From F1-120-MAGs118 sp013360535 (GTDB lineage Bacteria; Planctomycetota; UBA1135; GCA-002686595), in assembly GCA_026647215.1 (NCBI GenBank), contig JAPKHC010000007.1, positions 108,707 to 172,706 of the forward strand: a DNA stretch of 64,000 nt. The letters are read 5' to 3'. The notes under the pieces were generated by a model that ran no database searches, was not told the DNA's origin, and saw only the letters and a program-made list of their open reading frames with translations. Made by a program: the position numbers and the translations under genes. Of the stretch, positions 18,090-26,540 are shown piece by piece (within the stretch, counting starts at the first letter, position 1; the number at the start of each line of letters is the position of its first letter).

Positions 18090-19541
18090 ATGCGCAAGAC
18101 GCTGCTCACCTACGTCAAGCCCCACGTCCAGGAAGACCCCCTGGCGATGATCCTCGGGCTCACCTACCTCGGGGCGTGCCTCGAGAAGGAGAAGCTGCCG
18201 GTCCAGCTGGTCGACGAGCGCATCGTCAACGACCAGGAGATGCGCGCGGCGATCGAGCAGAACGACATCATCGGCTTCAGCGCGCTGACGCCGAACATCC
18301 GCCGCGCGATCGCCTGGGCCAAGTACGCCAAGGAGAAGGGCAAGGTCACGATCATGGGCGGGCCGCACGCCTCGGTCGACCAGGGCATCTTCCTCGACAG
18401 CGGCCACTTCGATTTCGTGCTCAAGGGCGAGGCCGAGGAGACGCTCCCGCAGTTCCTGAAGGCCTTCGAGGGCAACGACGACAGGGCCATGGGCGAGGTC
18501 GCCGGCCTCGCGGGCGTGCGCGACCGCCAGATCTGGGTCGACAACGCCGCGCCGCCGCTGATCAAGAAGCTCGACGAGCTGCCGCTGCCCGCGCGCCACC
18601 TGCTTCCGATGGAGAGCTACTTCAAGCTCAACCCCGAGAAGCTCGCCTACGTGTTCACCACGCGCGGCTGCCCTTTCAAGTGCATCTTCTGCCAGAAGGA
18701 GCTGACCGGCCGCGGCTTCCGCGTGCGCTCGACGCAGATGATCGTCGACGAGCTCGAGCACGTCGTGAAGACCTACAACCCCGGCGTCGTGCTGTTCGTC
18801 GACGAGATCCTCACGCTCCGCCGCAAGCGCATCCACGAGATGTGCGACGAGATCCTGCGCCGCGGCCTGAAGTTCGAGTGGATCGCGAACACGCGCGCCG
18901 ACTGCGTCGACTACCCGCTGCTCAAGCACATGCACCGCGCGGGCTGCCGCCGCATCTACTACGGCTGGGAATCCGGCTCGCAGAAGATGCTCGACGTGCT
19001 CAAGAAGGACCTGACGCCCGAGCAGATCGTCGAGGCCGCGCGCATGACGCGCCGCGCCGGCATCTGGGCCAAGGTCTACCTGATCGTCGGCAGCCCGGGC
19101 GAGACGCCCGAGGACATCCAGGAGACCGAGAAGGTCCTGCGCCTCGCCGGCCCCGACCTCGTGCGTGTCAGCGTGTTCAACCCGCTGATCGGCACCGAGA
19201 GCTGGGACAACTACCAGGCCAGCATCGACGTCAACGACCTGCGCGAGAACTACGTCTCCTCGAACCGCTCGGCCTACGTGCACGAGCACTTCAACCAGGT
19301 CGAGCTCGAGGAGCTGCGCAAGAACATGGTGCGCTCCTACGAGCGCTGGTACTACGGCTACGGCCAGCGCGCCCGCCGCTTCTTCGAGCGCACGCTCTAC
19401 TACCTCGAGAATCCGCACTTCGGCAAGAAGCGCCTCGGCCGCGCCCTCGGCCTCGTGCCGCCGCCCAAGTCCGCCATGAGCCACCTCAAGTCCAACGGCA
19501 CGTCGCTGATGACGACCGAGGACGAGGTCAAGGCGGGCTGA
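18090..19541 (+). CDS. B12-binding-domain radical SAM protein
   Basis: This 483-residue protein has a cobalamin-binding-like N-terminal domain (PLAMILGLTYLGACLE, DIIGFSALTPN, IMGGPHASVD) followed by a radical SAM core with C194, C198 and C201 in the CxxxCxxC cluster motif. GWESGSQKMLDVLKKDLT and IVGSPGETPEDI are later SAM-barrel elements. Family members carry out methylation, ring or carbon-skeleton chemistry on lipids, hopanoids and natural products. Its place between polysaccharide genes and a lipoprotein suggests a cell-envelope substrate, but no specific reaction can be assigned. The ATG is the only start leaving the N-terminal domain complete without extra residues. Confidence 0.85.
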   Translation: MRKTLLTYVKPHVQEDPLAMILGLTYLGACLEKEKLPVQLVDERIVNDQEMRAAIEQNDIIGFSALTPNIRRAIAWAKYAKEKGKVTIMGGPHASVDQGIFLDSGHFDFVLKGEAEETLPQFLKAFEGNDDRAMGEVAGLAGVRDRQIWVDNAAPPLIKKLDELPLPARHLLPMESYFKLNPEKLAYVFTTRGCPFKCIFCQKELTGRGFRVRSTQMIVDELEHVVKTYNPGVVLFVDEILTLRRKRIHEMCDEILRRGLKFEWIANTRADCVDYPLLKHMHRAGCRRIYYGWESGSQKMLDVLKKDLTPEQIVEAARMTRRAGIWAKVYLIVGSPGETPEDIQETEKVLRLAGPDLVRVSVFNPLIGTESWDNYQASIDVNDLRENYVSSNRSAYVHEHFNQVELEELRKNMVRSYERWYYGYGQRARRFFERTLYYLENPHFGKKRLGRALGLVPPPKSAMSHLKSNGTSLMTTEDEVKAG

Positions 19542-19545
19542 CTCG

Positions 19546-19866
19546 ATGCCGAGCATCGCCTTCCGCGCTTTCGTGCTCGGCACCTTGGTGCTGGGTGGGG
19601 CGTGCGGGAGGTACCGGGAGGTCTTTCACGGCAACGGACAGATCGCGCTCGTGAAGACAGGCTCGACCAACCTCTCCGGCGAACGCGAAGGCCTTTGGGT
19701 GTACTACGACGAGGAGGGTGAGCTCCTCTTCGAACAGAGCTACGGGAGCGAGTCCTACCTCCGGACCGGGGTATACGAGAACGGAGTTCGCGTGCGGCTG
19801 CCCAACGAAGAGGAACTGGCCGCGGCTGCAGCGATCGCCGAGCGGAAGATGAAGAACCGGCGCTGA
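19546..19866 (+). CDS. Small lipoprotein with MORN-like repeat
   Basis: This 106-residue protein has a hydrophobic N-terminus ending in LGGAC, a good lipobox with Cys at residue 20. The mature part has VFHGNGQIALVKTG, EREGLWVYYDEEGELLFEQ and GVYENGVRV, the alternating Gly-Trp/Tyr-Asp-Gly pattern of toxin-antitoxin-type MORN repeats. It is likely anchored in a membrane leaflet. It starts four bases after the radical SAM stop and is probably co-transcribed. No enzymatic role is apparent. Confidence 0.65.
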   Translation: MPSIAFRAFVLGTLVLGGACGRYREVFHGNGQIALVKTGSTNLSGEREGLWVYYDEEGELLFEQSYGSESYLRTGVYENGVRVRLPNEEELAAAAAIAERKMKNRR

Positions 19867-20016
19867 TCGCCTACGCGAGGCCGGTTCGCAACGCTCCCGG
19901 CGTGGTCTCCGAGAAGCTCGACAATGGCAACCGCGCGAAGAGCGAAGCGAGCTCACGCGCGGGTCGCGCTCGGGGCTGGCAGAGGTGGGGCGGAAGGCCG
20001 ATGATCGGGCGCAGCG

Positions 20017-21117
20017 ATGGCGCAGCCGGCGGAGACGAAGGACGAGCAGATCCGGGTGCTGCTCTGCACGAGCTCGGAGCGTGAGGAGCAGGCGCGGTTG
20101 TATGCGGCCTGCTTCAAGAAGCCGCTGCCCGCCGGTGGGTTGCGCTGGAGGTACGACTCGAGCCCGGCGGGGGAGTCGGTGAGCCTCGTGGCGCGCGAGC
20201 CGGACGGGCTGGCGATCTCCGGGTACGCGTGCTCGCCACGGATTGCGTTGGTCGGTGGTGACGAGCTCACGCGGGCGTTTGCGGGCGAGACCGGCGACGT
20301 GATGACGCGCCCCGAGTGGCGCAAGCGCGGGTTCTTCAGCCGGCTCGATCGTGCGGCGATGGACGAGGCGCGGAGGCGCGGGTGGGCGCTCGCGTTCGGG
20401 CTGCCCAACCGGCGCTCGGCGCACATCTTCCTCGAGCTCGGCTGGGAGCGCGTCGGCAGCGTGCGGCCGCATCTGTTCGTGCTGCGCGCGGACGGCGCGG
20501 CGAGGGAGGCGCGGGCGAAGGAGGGGCGCTGGAAGGGCTGGACGACGGCGTTCGAGGCGGCGCGTTGTGCTCGCGAGCGAGCGAAGCTCGTGGCGCGGGC
20601 CGAGAAACTGCGCAGCGAGCCGATCGCTCGCTTCGACGAGCGCGCCACGGCGCTGTCGCGGCTCGTCGAGCCGCGCTTCGGCTTCATGGTGCGCCGCTCG
20701 GCCGAGTGGCTGAACTGGCGCTTCATCGGCACGCCCTCGGGACTGCACAGGGCCTTCGCTCTGCTCGACGGCGCGACTCTCGCGGCCTACGTGGTCGTGC
20801 AGGTGCCGCGTGCGGGCGAGCACAACGGCTTCCTCGTCGACGTGCTCGCGCGCGACGATGCGGCTCTCGCGGCGGCGATCGAGGTGGGACTCGCCGAGCT
20901 CGAGCGCGCGGGCGCGTCGGTGGTCGAGGCGACGGCGCTCGAAGGCAGCTGGTGGGCGAACGAGCTCGTGCGCGCCGGCTTCGCGCCGCGTGGCGACGAG
21001 CACCTGCTCAGCGTGATCCTGCATCCACTGTGCGAGCATCCGCTGGTGGAAGCCGCGCGCGACACTTCGCGCTGGTACTTCACCGACGGCGATCGCGATG
21101 ACGAAACCGTAGGCTAG
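20017..21117 (+). CDS. GNAT-family N-acetyltransferase
   Basis: This 366-residue protein has a GNAT core in residues 15-160: VMTRPEWRKRGFFSRL matches the acetyl-CoA pyrophosphate loop, followed by AFGLPNRRSAHIFLELGWERVG. The C-terminal 200 residues look like a second, degenerate acetyltransferase-like half with EWLNWRFIGTP, a pattern seen in long GNAT proteins of polysaccharide loci. It lies just upstream of a polysaccharide deacetylase, so it could acetylate an amino sugar of the envelope glycan. That substrate is inferred. Confidence 0.68.
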   Translation: MAQPAETKDEQIRVLLCTSSEREEQARLYAACFKKPLPAGGLRWRYDSSPAGESVSLVAREPDGLAISGYACSPRIALVGGDELTRAFAGETGDVMTRPEWRKRGFFSRLDRAAMDEARRRGWALAFGLPNRRSAHIFLELGWERVGSVRPHLFVLRADGAAREARAKEGRWKGWTTAFEAARCARERAKLVARAEKLRSEPIARFDERATALSRLVEPRFGFMVRRSAEWLNWRFIGTPSGLHRAFALLDGATLAAYVVVQVPRAGEHNGFLVDVLARDDAALAAAIEVGLAELERAGASVVEATALEGSWWANELVRAGFAPRGDEHLLSVILHPLCEHPLVEAARDTSRWYFTDGDRDDETVG

Positions 21118-21126
21118 ACGCTCCCC

Positions 21127-22203
21127 ATGAGCCTCAAGCACAAGCTCAAGCTCGCGCTGCGCGAGTCCTACGCGCGGATGTTGTTCCATTCCGGGCTGCA
21201 TGCGCTCGTGAACAAGCTCATGCCGCGGCGCCTCGTGATCCTCGCCGGGCACTGCGTGAAACCCGAACGTGGCGAGTGGCCCGCGGGCCAGCACCTCTCG
21301 CCCGACATGTGGATCGGCGAGGCGCAGCTCGAGCGCATCGTGAGCTGGTTCAAGGCGCGCTACGACGTCGTGTCGATCGGCGATGGCGTCGCGCGCCTCG
21401 ATGGCAGCGGGCGCAGCCTGCTCGCGCTCTCCTTCGACGACGGTTACCGCGACAACGCACGCGTGCTCGGGCCGCTCGTCGAACGCCAGAAGGTCGGCGC
21501 CACCGTGTTCCTCGAGTCGCGTCCGCTCGACGAACGGCGCGTCAACTGGTCGCACAAGTACTTCTGGCTGCTGGCCAAGCTCGGGCCCGAGGCGCTGGTC
21601 GAGCGCTACGGCGCGCACTCCGGGCCGACGCACACGTTCCTGACGCTCAACCAGATGATCGCCGAGGGCCGCGGCAACGAGCGCTACCACCTGAAGCGCA
21701 TCCTCAAGTACGAGGCGCCGCCCGACGAGCGCGACCGCGCGCTCGACCTCGCCTTCACCGAGGCAGGCGGTGACGAGCGCAAGCTGTGCGACGAGCTCTA
21801 CATGGACTGGAACGAGGCGCGCGAGCTCAGCGTTCGCGGCGTCGAGCTCGGCGGACACACCGTCACCCACGCGATCCTCTCGAAGATTCCGCCCGACGTG
21901 CAGCGCCGCGAGATCACGGACGGCGCGCGCAGCCTCGAACGCGGGTTGGGCAAGAAGCCCGTCACCTTCGCCTACCCTTGGGGCCGCCGCTGGGACTACG
22001 ACGAGTCGAGCCGTGGCGCCGCGCGCGACGCGGGCTTCACCTGCGCCGTCAACATGCACGCCGGCGTCAATCGGCCCGACACTCCGCGCTACGACCTGCG
22101 CCGCGTCGCGATCGACGGCGAAGCGAAGCTGCACTTGCTCGTCGCGGAGGCCTGCGGCGGCTTCGAGCTGCTCCGCAAGTTCGGCCTCGACCTCGCCGAA
22201 TGA
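21127..22203 (+). CDS. Polysaccharide deacetylase family protein (NodB fold)
   Basis: This 358-residue protein has the NodB metal motifs. LALSFDDGYRDN contains D104-D105, GGHTVTHAIL contains H244 and H248, and FAYPWGRRWDYDES is the third motif. The middle region (residues 160-225) is an insertion not seen in minimal chitin deacetylases. It has no signal peptide, so it may act on a cytoplasmic or membrane-bound sugar. It follows the GNAT gene by nine bases, forming an acetylation/deacetylation pair, and is convergent with the small zinc-ribbon genes, with only six bases between stops. Confidence 0.82.
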   Translation: MSLKHKLKLALRESYARMLFHSGLHALVNKLMPRRLVILAGHCVKPERGEWPAGQHLSPDMWIGEAQLERIVSWFKARYDVVSIGDGVARLDGSGRSLLALSFDDGYRDNARVLGPLVERQKVGATVFLESRPLDERRVNWSHKYFWLLAKLGPEALVERYGAHSGPTHTFLTLNQMIAEGRGNERYHLKRILKYEAPPDERDRALDLAFTEAGGDERKLCDELYMDWNEARELSVRGVELGGHTVTHAILSKIPPDVQRREITDGARSLERGLGKKPVTFAYPWGRRWDYDESSRGAARDAGFTCAVNMHAGVNRPDTPRYDLRRVAIDGEAKLHLLVAEACGGFELLRKFGLDLAE

Positions 22204-22209
22204 GCGCGG

Positions 22210-22452
22210 CTACTTGATCGTGTAGATGAAACCGTCGGTGCCGTCGCCGGGGTTCGAGAGGAACAGGAAGGCGCCGACGGCGAGGGCGGTGATGACGATC
22301 GGGAGCACGATCCAGAGCCAGTTTTCCGCGAGGAAACCGCGCGAGGGAGCGTCCGTCTCGGCGGCACCGGCGAGCGAGGCACCGCAGGCCGTGCAGTGGC
22401 TCACGCTCTCGAGCTCGACGGTCGCTTTGCAGGCAGGGCAGGCGCGGGCCAT
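22210..22452 (-). CDS. Small zinc-ribbon membrane protein, tandem copy 1
   Basis: This 80-residue protein has an N-terminal CPAC...CTAC zinc ribbon, a short linker, one membrane helix (residues 45-66) and a C-terminal FIYTIK tail. It is the downstream member of a tandem pair; the adjacent copy differs by only a few residues in the ribbon and helix. The FIYT ending resembles the PFIYTLF ending of the DUF5989-like protein encoded two genes upstream. It is the last gene of a five-gene minus-strand operon. No specific function is known to me. Confidence 0.65.
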   Translation of the reverse strand: MARACPACKATVELESVSHCTACGASLAGAAETDAPSRGFLAENWLWIVLPIVITALAVGAFLFLSNPGDGTDGFIYTIK

Positions 22453-22459
22453 GGCGGGT
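22264..22459. repeat. Direct repeat, copy 1 (zinc-ribbon gene duplication)
   Basis: This segment is nearly identical to 22510-22705, shifted by 246 bases, with only scattered substitutions. It covers most of one small zinc-ribbon gene through its start codon and shows a tandem gene duplication. Confidence 0.8.
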
Positions 22460-22698
22460 CAGATCCGGTAGAGGTAGGGGTCGGTGCCGTCGCCGGGTTC
22501 CGACATGAGCAGGAAGGCGCCGACGGCGAGGGCGGTGATGACGATCGGGAGCACGATCCAGAGCCAGTTTTCCGCGAGGAAACCGCGCGAGGGAGCGTCC
22601 GTCTCGACGGCGCCGGCGAGCGAGGCACCGCAGGCCGTGCAGTGAGACACGCTCTCGAGCTCGACGGTCGTCTTGCAGGCAGGGCAGGCGCGGGCCAT
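22459..22698 (-). CDS. Small zinc-ribbon membrane protein, tandem copy 2
   Basis: This 79-residue paralogue of the downstream gene has the same CPAC/CTAC ribbon, one membrane helix and a diverged tail ending YLYRI. The two copies match closely through the ribbon and helix and differ mainly in the last dozen residues. The gene sits 19 bases downstream of the SGNH-DUF5989 gene and six bases upstream of its twin. The retained pair suggests either a recent duplication or a functional heterodimer. Function unknown. Confidence 0.65.
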   Translation of the reverse strand: MARACPACKTTVELESVSHCTACGASLAGAVETDAPSRGFLAENWLWIVLPIVITALAVGAFLLMSEPGDGTDPYLYRI

Positions 22699-22705
22699 GG
22701 CGGGT
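22510..22705. repeat. Direct repeat, copy 2 (zinc-ribbon gene duplication)
   Basis: Second copy of the repeat at 22264-22459. Repeat unit spacing is 246 bases, a whole number of codons, so both copies keep the same reading frame. Confidence 0.8.
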
Positions 22706-22717
22706 TCTCCTCTGGGC

Positions 22718-24304
22718 TCAGAAGAGAGTGTAGATGAAAGGCGCGATCAGCGGGGAGCTGGCGGCGACGACGAGCAGGCTGCCGATGGTGAGCAGCACCA
22801 CGAGCAGCGGCATCAGGTACCAGTGGCCGCGCAGCGCGAAGCAGCGCAGGAGCTCGACGATCGTGGCGAGGCGCCGGCCGAGCTTCCAGGCGACGAAACC
22901 GAGCACGAAGAGCACGAACGCGGCGGCGACCCAGCCAGACCAGGCGTGGGGGAGCAGCGCGACGAGCGCTCCGCCACCGAGCACGATGGTGAAGACGGCC
23001 GCGAGCATCGCGCCGACCTTGAGCGGCGCGAGCGCCTTGGGCTCGTCGGGATAGGTGCCGACGAAGATCAGACTCAAGACGACCCACAACGCGCCGAACA
23101 GGCTCGCGATGAAGGTCCAGTCGCGGCCACGCGGCTCGGCGGGCGGCGGAGGCGGTGCCTGCGTGCGGGCGGCGAGCTCTGGGCTCAGGATCGCGCGCGC
23201 GTCGAGCTCGTCGTGCAGGAAGCTCGCGAGCGTGCGGTTGCCGTCGGGGTTGAGGTGCCAGTCGACGTCGAAGTACTGCGGGCGCGAGGCCTGCGCGGCG
23301 CGCAGCGCGGCGCGCGGGTCGAGCGTCGGCAGTCCGGTGACTCCTGCGAGGCGCAGGAACAACTCGACGCCCGCGTCGGCGGACCACTGCGCCTGCGGGA
23401 GGCCGCCGAGCGCGAGGTCCGCGAACTTCGGCGCGTAGGCGGGATCGACGGAGCTGTGCGAGGGGAGCGCGAGCACGACGGGCTTCGCGCCGAGGCGCTC
23501 GCACTCGCGGCGGAAGGCGAACAGGGCGCCCGTGGTGCCCTCGAGGCTCGCCTGCAGGAAGTCGGGCTGCTCGCGGAACAGCACCGCGAACTCCTTGAGC
23601 ACGCGACCGCGTGCGCCGGTGGGCTGCAGGCTGTGCTCGGCGAAGTGGCGCCGGGCTTCGGCGCTGGGGAAGAAGCCGCCGACGAGCCGCGTGACGGCGA
23701 AGCGCTCGGTCCACGAACGCGGGCCCGGATCGACGAGCGTGTCACTCTCGAGCGTGCCATCGGCGCGGAAGCGCGGCTTGGGCGAGCCACGATCGATGTA
23801 GCGCGACTGGCCGTTCCAGTAGAGGTCGTTCTCGTAGGCGGCGAGGATCACGAGGTCGGGCGCGAGCTGCGCGCCCTCGCGCTGCAGCCACACGATCTCC
23901 TGGTCCGTCGACCAGCCCTCGGTGCCGGCGTTGATGACCTCGATCGCACGGCCTTCGGCCTTCCAGCGGCGCTCGAGCAGGTCGACGAACAGGTCCTCGC
24001 GCGCGACCGTGAAGCCCTGCGTGAAGGAGTCGCCGAGCACGAGCACGCGGAACGTGCCGGCGGGCTTGGTCGCGGCGACTTCGTCGTCGACGAGCCCGAG
24101 CGAGTTCGTGCGGATCGTCAGGTCGAACTCCGGGCCCTTGCGGTGCACCTCGGCGCTCGCGCGCTTGCGCCAGCCGGTGTGCGCATCGAACTCGAGCAAC
24201 GAGGCCGGCGGCCCCTTGCCGATCACGCGCAGGCCGAGCTCGAGCACGACCAGCGCCATCACTACGCTGACGAGCACCGACAGGAAGACGTTGAGGGCGC
24301 GCAT
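22718..24304 (-). CDS. SGNH hydrolase fused to a DUF5989-like membrane tail
   Basis: This 528-residue protein starts with a membrane anchor (residues 3-24). An SGNH/GDSL-like catalytic domain follows: LVLGDSFTQGF with S93, INAGTEGWSTDQE, and a DWHLNPDGN block carrying D348 and H350. After a proline-rich linker there are four hydrophobic helices. The last 50 residues (LRCFALRGHWYLMPL to PFIYTLF) match DUF5989, usually a separate small protein next to carbamoyltransferases. SGNH proteins in such loci are thought to move or remove acyl groups on envelope glycans or lipids. It lies two bases after the carbamoyltransferase gene. Confidence 0.8.
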   Translation of the reverse strand: MRALNVFLSVLVSVVMALVVLELGLRVIGKGPPASLLEFDAHTGWRKRASAEVHRKGPEFDLTIRTNSLGLVDDEVAATKPAGTFRVLVLGDSFTQGFTVAREDLFVDLLERRWKAEGRAIEVINAGTEGWSTDQEIVWLQREGAQLAPDLVILAAYENDLYWNGQSRYIDRGSPKPRFRADGTLESDTLVDPGPRSWTERFAVTRLVGGFFPSAEARRHFAEHSLQPTGARGRVLKEFAVLFREQPDFLQASLEGTTGALFAFRRECERLGAKPVVLALPSHSSVDPAYAPKFADLALGGLPQAQWSADAGVELFLRLAGVTGLPTLDPRAALRAAQASRPQYFDVDWHLNPDGNRTLASFLHDELDARAILSPELAARTQAPPPPPAEPRGRDWTFIASLFGALWVVLSLIFVGTYPDEPKALAPLKVGAMLAAVFTIVLGGGALVALLPHAWSGWVAAAFVLFVLGFVAWKLGRRLATIVELLRCFALRGHWYLMPLLVVLLTIGSLLVVAASSPLIAPFIYTLF

Positions 24305-24306
24305 GA

Positions 24307-26097
24307 CTAGCTCACCATCTCCGTCACGCTGTCGCCCTCGTGGCGCAGCACGAAACGCGTCTCGGCGATCTTCTTCTTGGCCTCCTTGGAGACCACGAAG
24401 TTGCCGAGGAACAGGTAGTCCATGCCCGACAGGCTGAACGTGTTGAAGGCGTGGCTGGGATCCTCGACGATCGGCTCGCCCTTCAGGTTGAAGCTGGTGT
24501 TCATGATCACCGGCACGCCGGTGAGCTCGCCGAAGCGCTTGATGATCGCGTGGTAGGCGGGAGAGACGTCCGCGAACACAGTCTGCAGGCGGCCCGAGCC
24601 GTCCTCGTGCGTGATGCCGGGAAGCACGCTGCGCTTTTCGGGGCGCACCGGCGCGACGTAGAGCATGAAGCGCGCGGGATAGTGGCGCGCCGCGTCGTCG
24701 ACGTCGAAGAAGTCGCTCGCGGCCTCGACCGTCACGCTGGGCGCGAACGGGCGGAAAGCCTCGCGGAACTTGATCGTGGCGTTGAGCTTGTCCTTCATCT
24801 CCGCCTTGCGCGGGTCGGCGATGATCGAGCGTGCGCCGAGCGCGCGCGGGCCCCACTCGAAACGCCCGCGGAACCAGCCGCAAACCGCGCCGTCGACGAG
24901 CTTGCGCGCGACGAAGTCGAAGAACTGCGAGTCGTCCGCGATGTGCTGGTAGGGGATGTCGTACTTGCGGAGGAAGGCCTCGATCTCGGCGTCGGAGTAG
25001 CTCGAGCCGAGGTAGGGGCTCGTCAACACCGGTCCACGCGGCTGCTTGAGCAGGTGGTTGTAGGCCCAGTAGGCCGCACCGACCGCGCCACCGTCGTCAC
25101 CGGGCGCCGGATGCACGTAGATGTCGTCGAACGGGCCTTCGCGCAGCAGCTTGTAGTTCGCGACCGAGTTGAGCGCGACGCCGCCCGCGAGGCACAGGTT
25201 GCGCGAGCCGGTGAGCTCGTGCGCGTGCGTCACCATCTTCAGCAGCACCTGCTCGGTGACGACCTGGATCGAGGCCGCCATGTCGCAGTAGTAGGGATCG
25301 AGCGACTTGTCGCCGTCCTTCGGGTCGCGCGGCGGCTTGCCGAAATGCTCGCCAAACGCCTGCGCGAGCGTGTTGTCGCGCGAGAAGTGGTAGGCGAAGA
25401 AGCGCATGTCGTGCCACAGCGAGCCGTCGTCGGCGACGTGGATCAGCTTGTAGATCTCGTCGACGAAACGCGGCTTGCCGTAGGGATGCATGCCCATCAG
25501 CTTGTACTCGCCTTCGTTGATCTCGAAACCGCAGTAGGCGGTGAAGGCCGAGTACAGGAGGCCGAGCGAGTGCGGGAAACGCAGCTCCTTCTTGATCGTG
25601 ATCTGGTTCTCGACGCCGTGGCCGAGCGTAGCCGTGCTCCATTCGCCGGCGCCGTCGACCGTCAGGATCGCGCTGTCCTTGAAGTGCGACGTGAAGAAGC
25701 TCGACGCCGCATGCGACATGTGGTGGTCGGCGAACAGGAACTTCGAGGCCGGGATGTCGAGCTGCTTCTGCATCATCGACTTGATCCACAGCTTGTCCGA
25801 CACCCAGCGCTGCATCGACTCGCGGAAGACCGCCGCCGAGTGCGGGAAGGTCGCCATGGCCGACAGCAGCATGCGCTCGAGCTTGACGAAGGGCTTCTCG
25901 TAGAAGACGACGAAGTCGACGTCGTCGAGCGTGATGCGGCCCTGCTTCAGGCAGAACTCGATCGCGAGCCCGGGGAAGCCGGAGTCGTGCTTGCGGCGGC
26001 TGAAGCGCTCTTCCTCGGCGGCGGCGACGAGCACGCCATCCTGCACGAGGGCCGCCGACGAGTCGTGGTAGTAGAACGAGAGGCCGAGGACGTTCAT
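24307..26097 (-). CDS. Carbamoyltransferase (NodU/CmcH/TobZ family)
   Basis: This 596-residue protein begins NVLGLSFYYHDSSAALV. The Kae1-like domain carries ADHHMSHAASSFF, DGAGEWSTATLG, EGEYKLMGMHPYG and LAGGVALNSVANY. The C-terminal half has RFEWGPRALGARSIIADPR and NTSFNLKGEPIVE. These are the defining motifs of O-carbamoyltransferases that use carbamoyl phosphate and ATP to carbamoylate hydroxyl groups of sugars or natural products. With SxtJ, SGNH and DUF5989 neighbours the acceptor is probably an envelope glycan or glycolipid. That acceptor is inference; the family assignment is firm. Confidence 0.93.
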   Translation of the reverse strand: MNVLGLSFYYHDSSAALVQDGVLVAAAEEERFSRRKHDSGFPGLAIEFCLKQGRITLDDVDFVVFYEKPFVKLERMLLSAMATFPHSAAVFRESMQRWVSDKLWIKSMMQKQLDIPASKFLFADHHMSHAASSFFTSHFKDSAILTVDGAGEWSTATLGHGVENQITIKKELRFPHSLGLLYSAFTAYCGFEINEGEYKLMGMHPYGKPRFVDEIYKLIHVADDGSLWHDMRFFAYHFSRDNTLAQAFGEHFGKPPRDPKDGDKSLDPYYCDMAASIQVVTEQVLLKMVTHAHELTGSRNLCLAGGVALNSVANYKLLREGPFDDIYVHPAPGDDGGAVGAAYWAYNHLLKQPRGPVLTSPYLGSSYSDAEIEAFLRKYDIPYQHIADDSQFFDFVARKLVDGAVCGWFRGRFEWGPRALGARSIIADPRKAEMKDKLNATIKFREAFRPFAPSVTVEAASDFFDVDDAARHYPARFMLYVAPVRPEKRSVLPGITHEDGSGRLQTVFADVSPAYHAIIKRFGELTGVPVIMNTSFNLKGEPIVEDPSHAFNTFSLSGMDYLFLGNFVVSKEAKKKIAETRFVLRHEGDSVTEMVS

Positions 26098-26101
26098 CGC
26101 G

Positions 26102-26308
26102 CTAGCCCTGGCGCCGCGCGGCGGCGACGGTCTCGTTCTCGCGCTTCCACTCGACCCAGTTCGACTTGCGCCGGCGCAGGTGCAACGGGTCGGCGACCAG
26201 CCGGTAGACCAGCGCAAACGGCCCGAGCAGTCCGAAGTACAGCACGGTCAGCAGCACGCGCGAGAGCATGCTGCCGAAGCGTTCGGAGAAGTGGAGCAGG
26301 GCCTTCAC
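26102..26308 (-). CDS. SxtJ-like small membrane protein
   Basis: This 68-residue protein has one or two hydrophobic stretches (SRVLLTVLYFGLLGPFALVY) followed by RLVADPLHLRRRKSNWVEW. This is the pattern of SxtJ-family membrane proteins that lie beside carbamoyltransferases. It is the first gene of the minus-strand operon and ends four bases before the carbamoyltransferase start. Its role is unknown; constant pairing of such proteins with carbamoyltransferases suggests a membrane partner. Confidence 0.7.
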   Translation of the reverse strand: MKALLHFSERFGSMLSRVLLTVLYFGLLGPFALVYRLVADPLHLRRRKSNWVEWKRENETVAAARRQG

Positions 26309-26423
26309 GGGTCGCGGGGGCTCGCGGCGAGGTCGTCGGGACTTGGGGTGGGTTCTGGAGTCACCCCGACGCGCGAGGCGAGTGCCTTGGGGCGACCCTG
26401 CGGGCCGCCCTGTCGGGGGAAGG

Positions 26424-26429
26424 AGTATA
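26424..26429 (-). promoter_or_regulatory. Candidate -10 box for the carbamoyltransferase operon
   Basis: On the minus strand TATACT lies about 115 bases before the SxtJ start, in the 232-base gap upstream of the operon. It is a close -10 match, but no good -35 precedes it. The rest of the gap shows no gene. Confidence 0.3.
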
Positions 26430-26540
26430 TCGGTCGAGCCGAGCCACCGCGCGCACCGCGGCAGCGCGCAACCTCTTCCACAACGCCTCCGATGCGCCCA
26501 CGCCGGAGCGCGGACGGAAATTCCTGCCGAGAATCCCGCT

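Noticed and set aside
22401..23714. 437-codon minus frame over the SGNH and zinc-ribbon genes
   Set aside because: It repeats the duplicated segment in a wrong frame and lacks any motif, while the other frames give SGNH and zinc-ribbon proteins.
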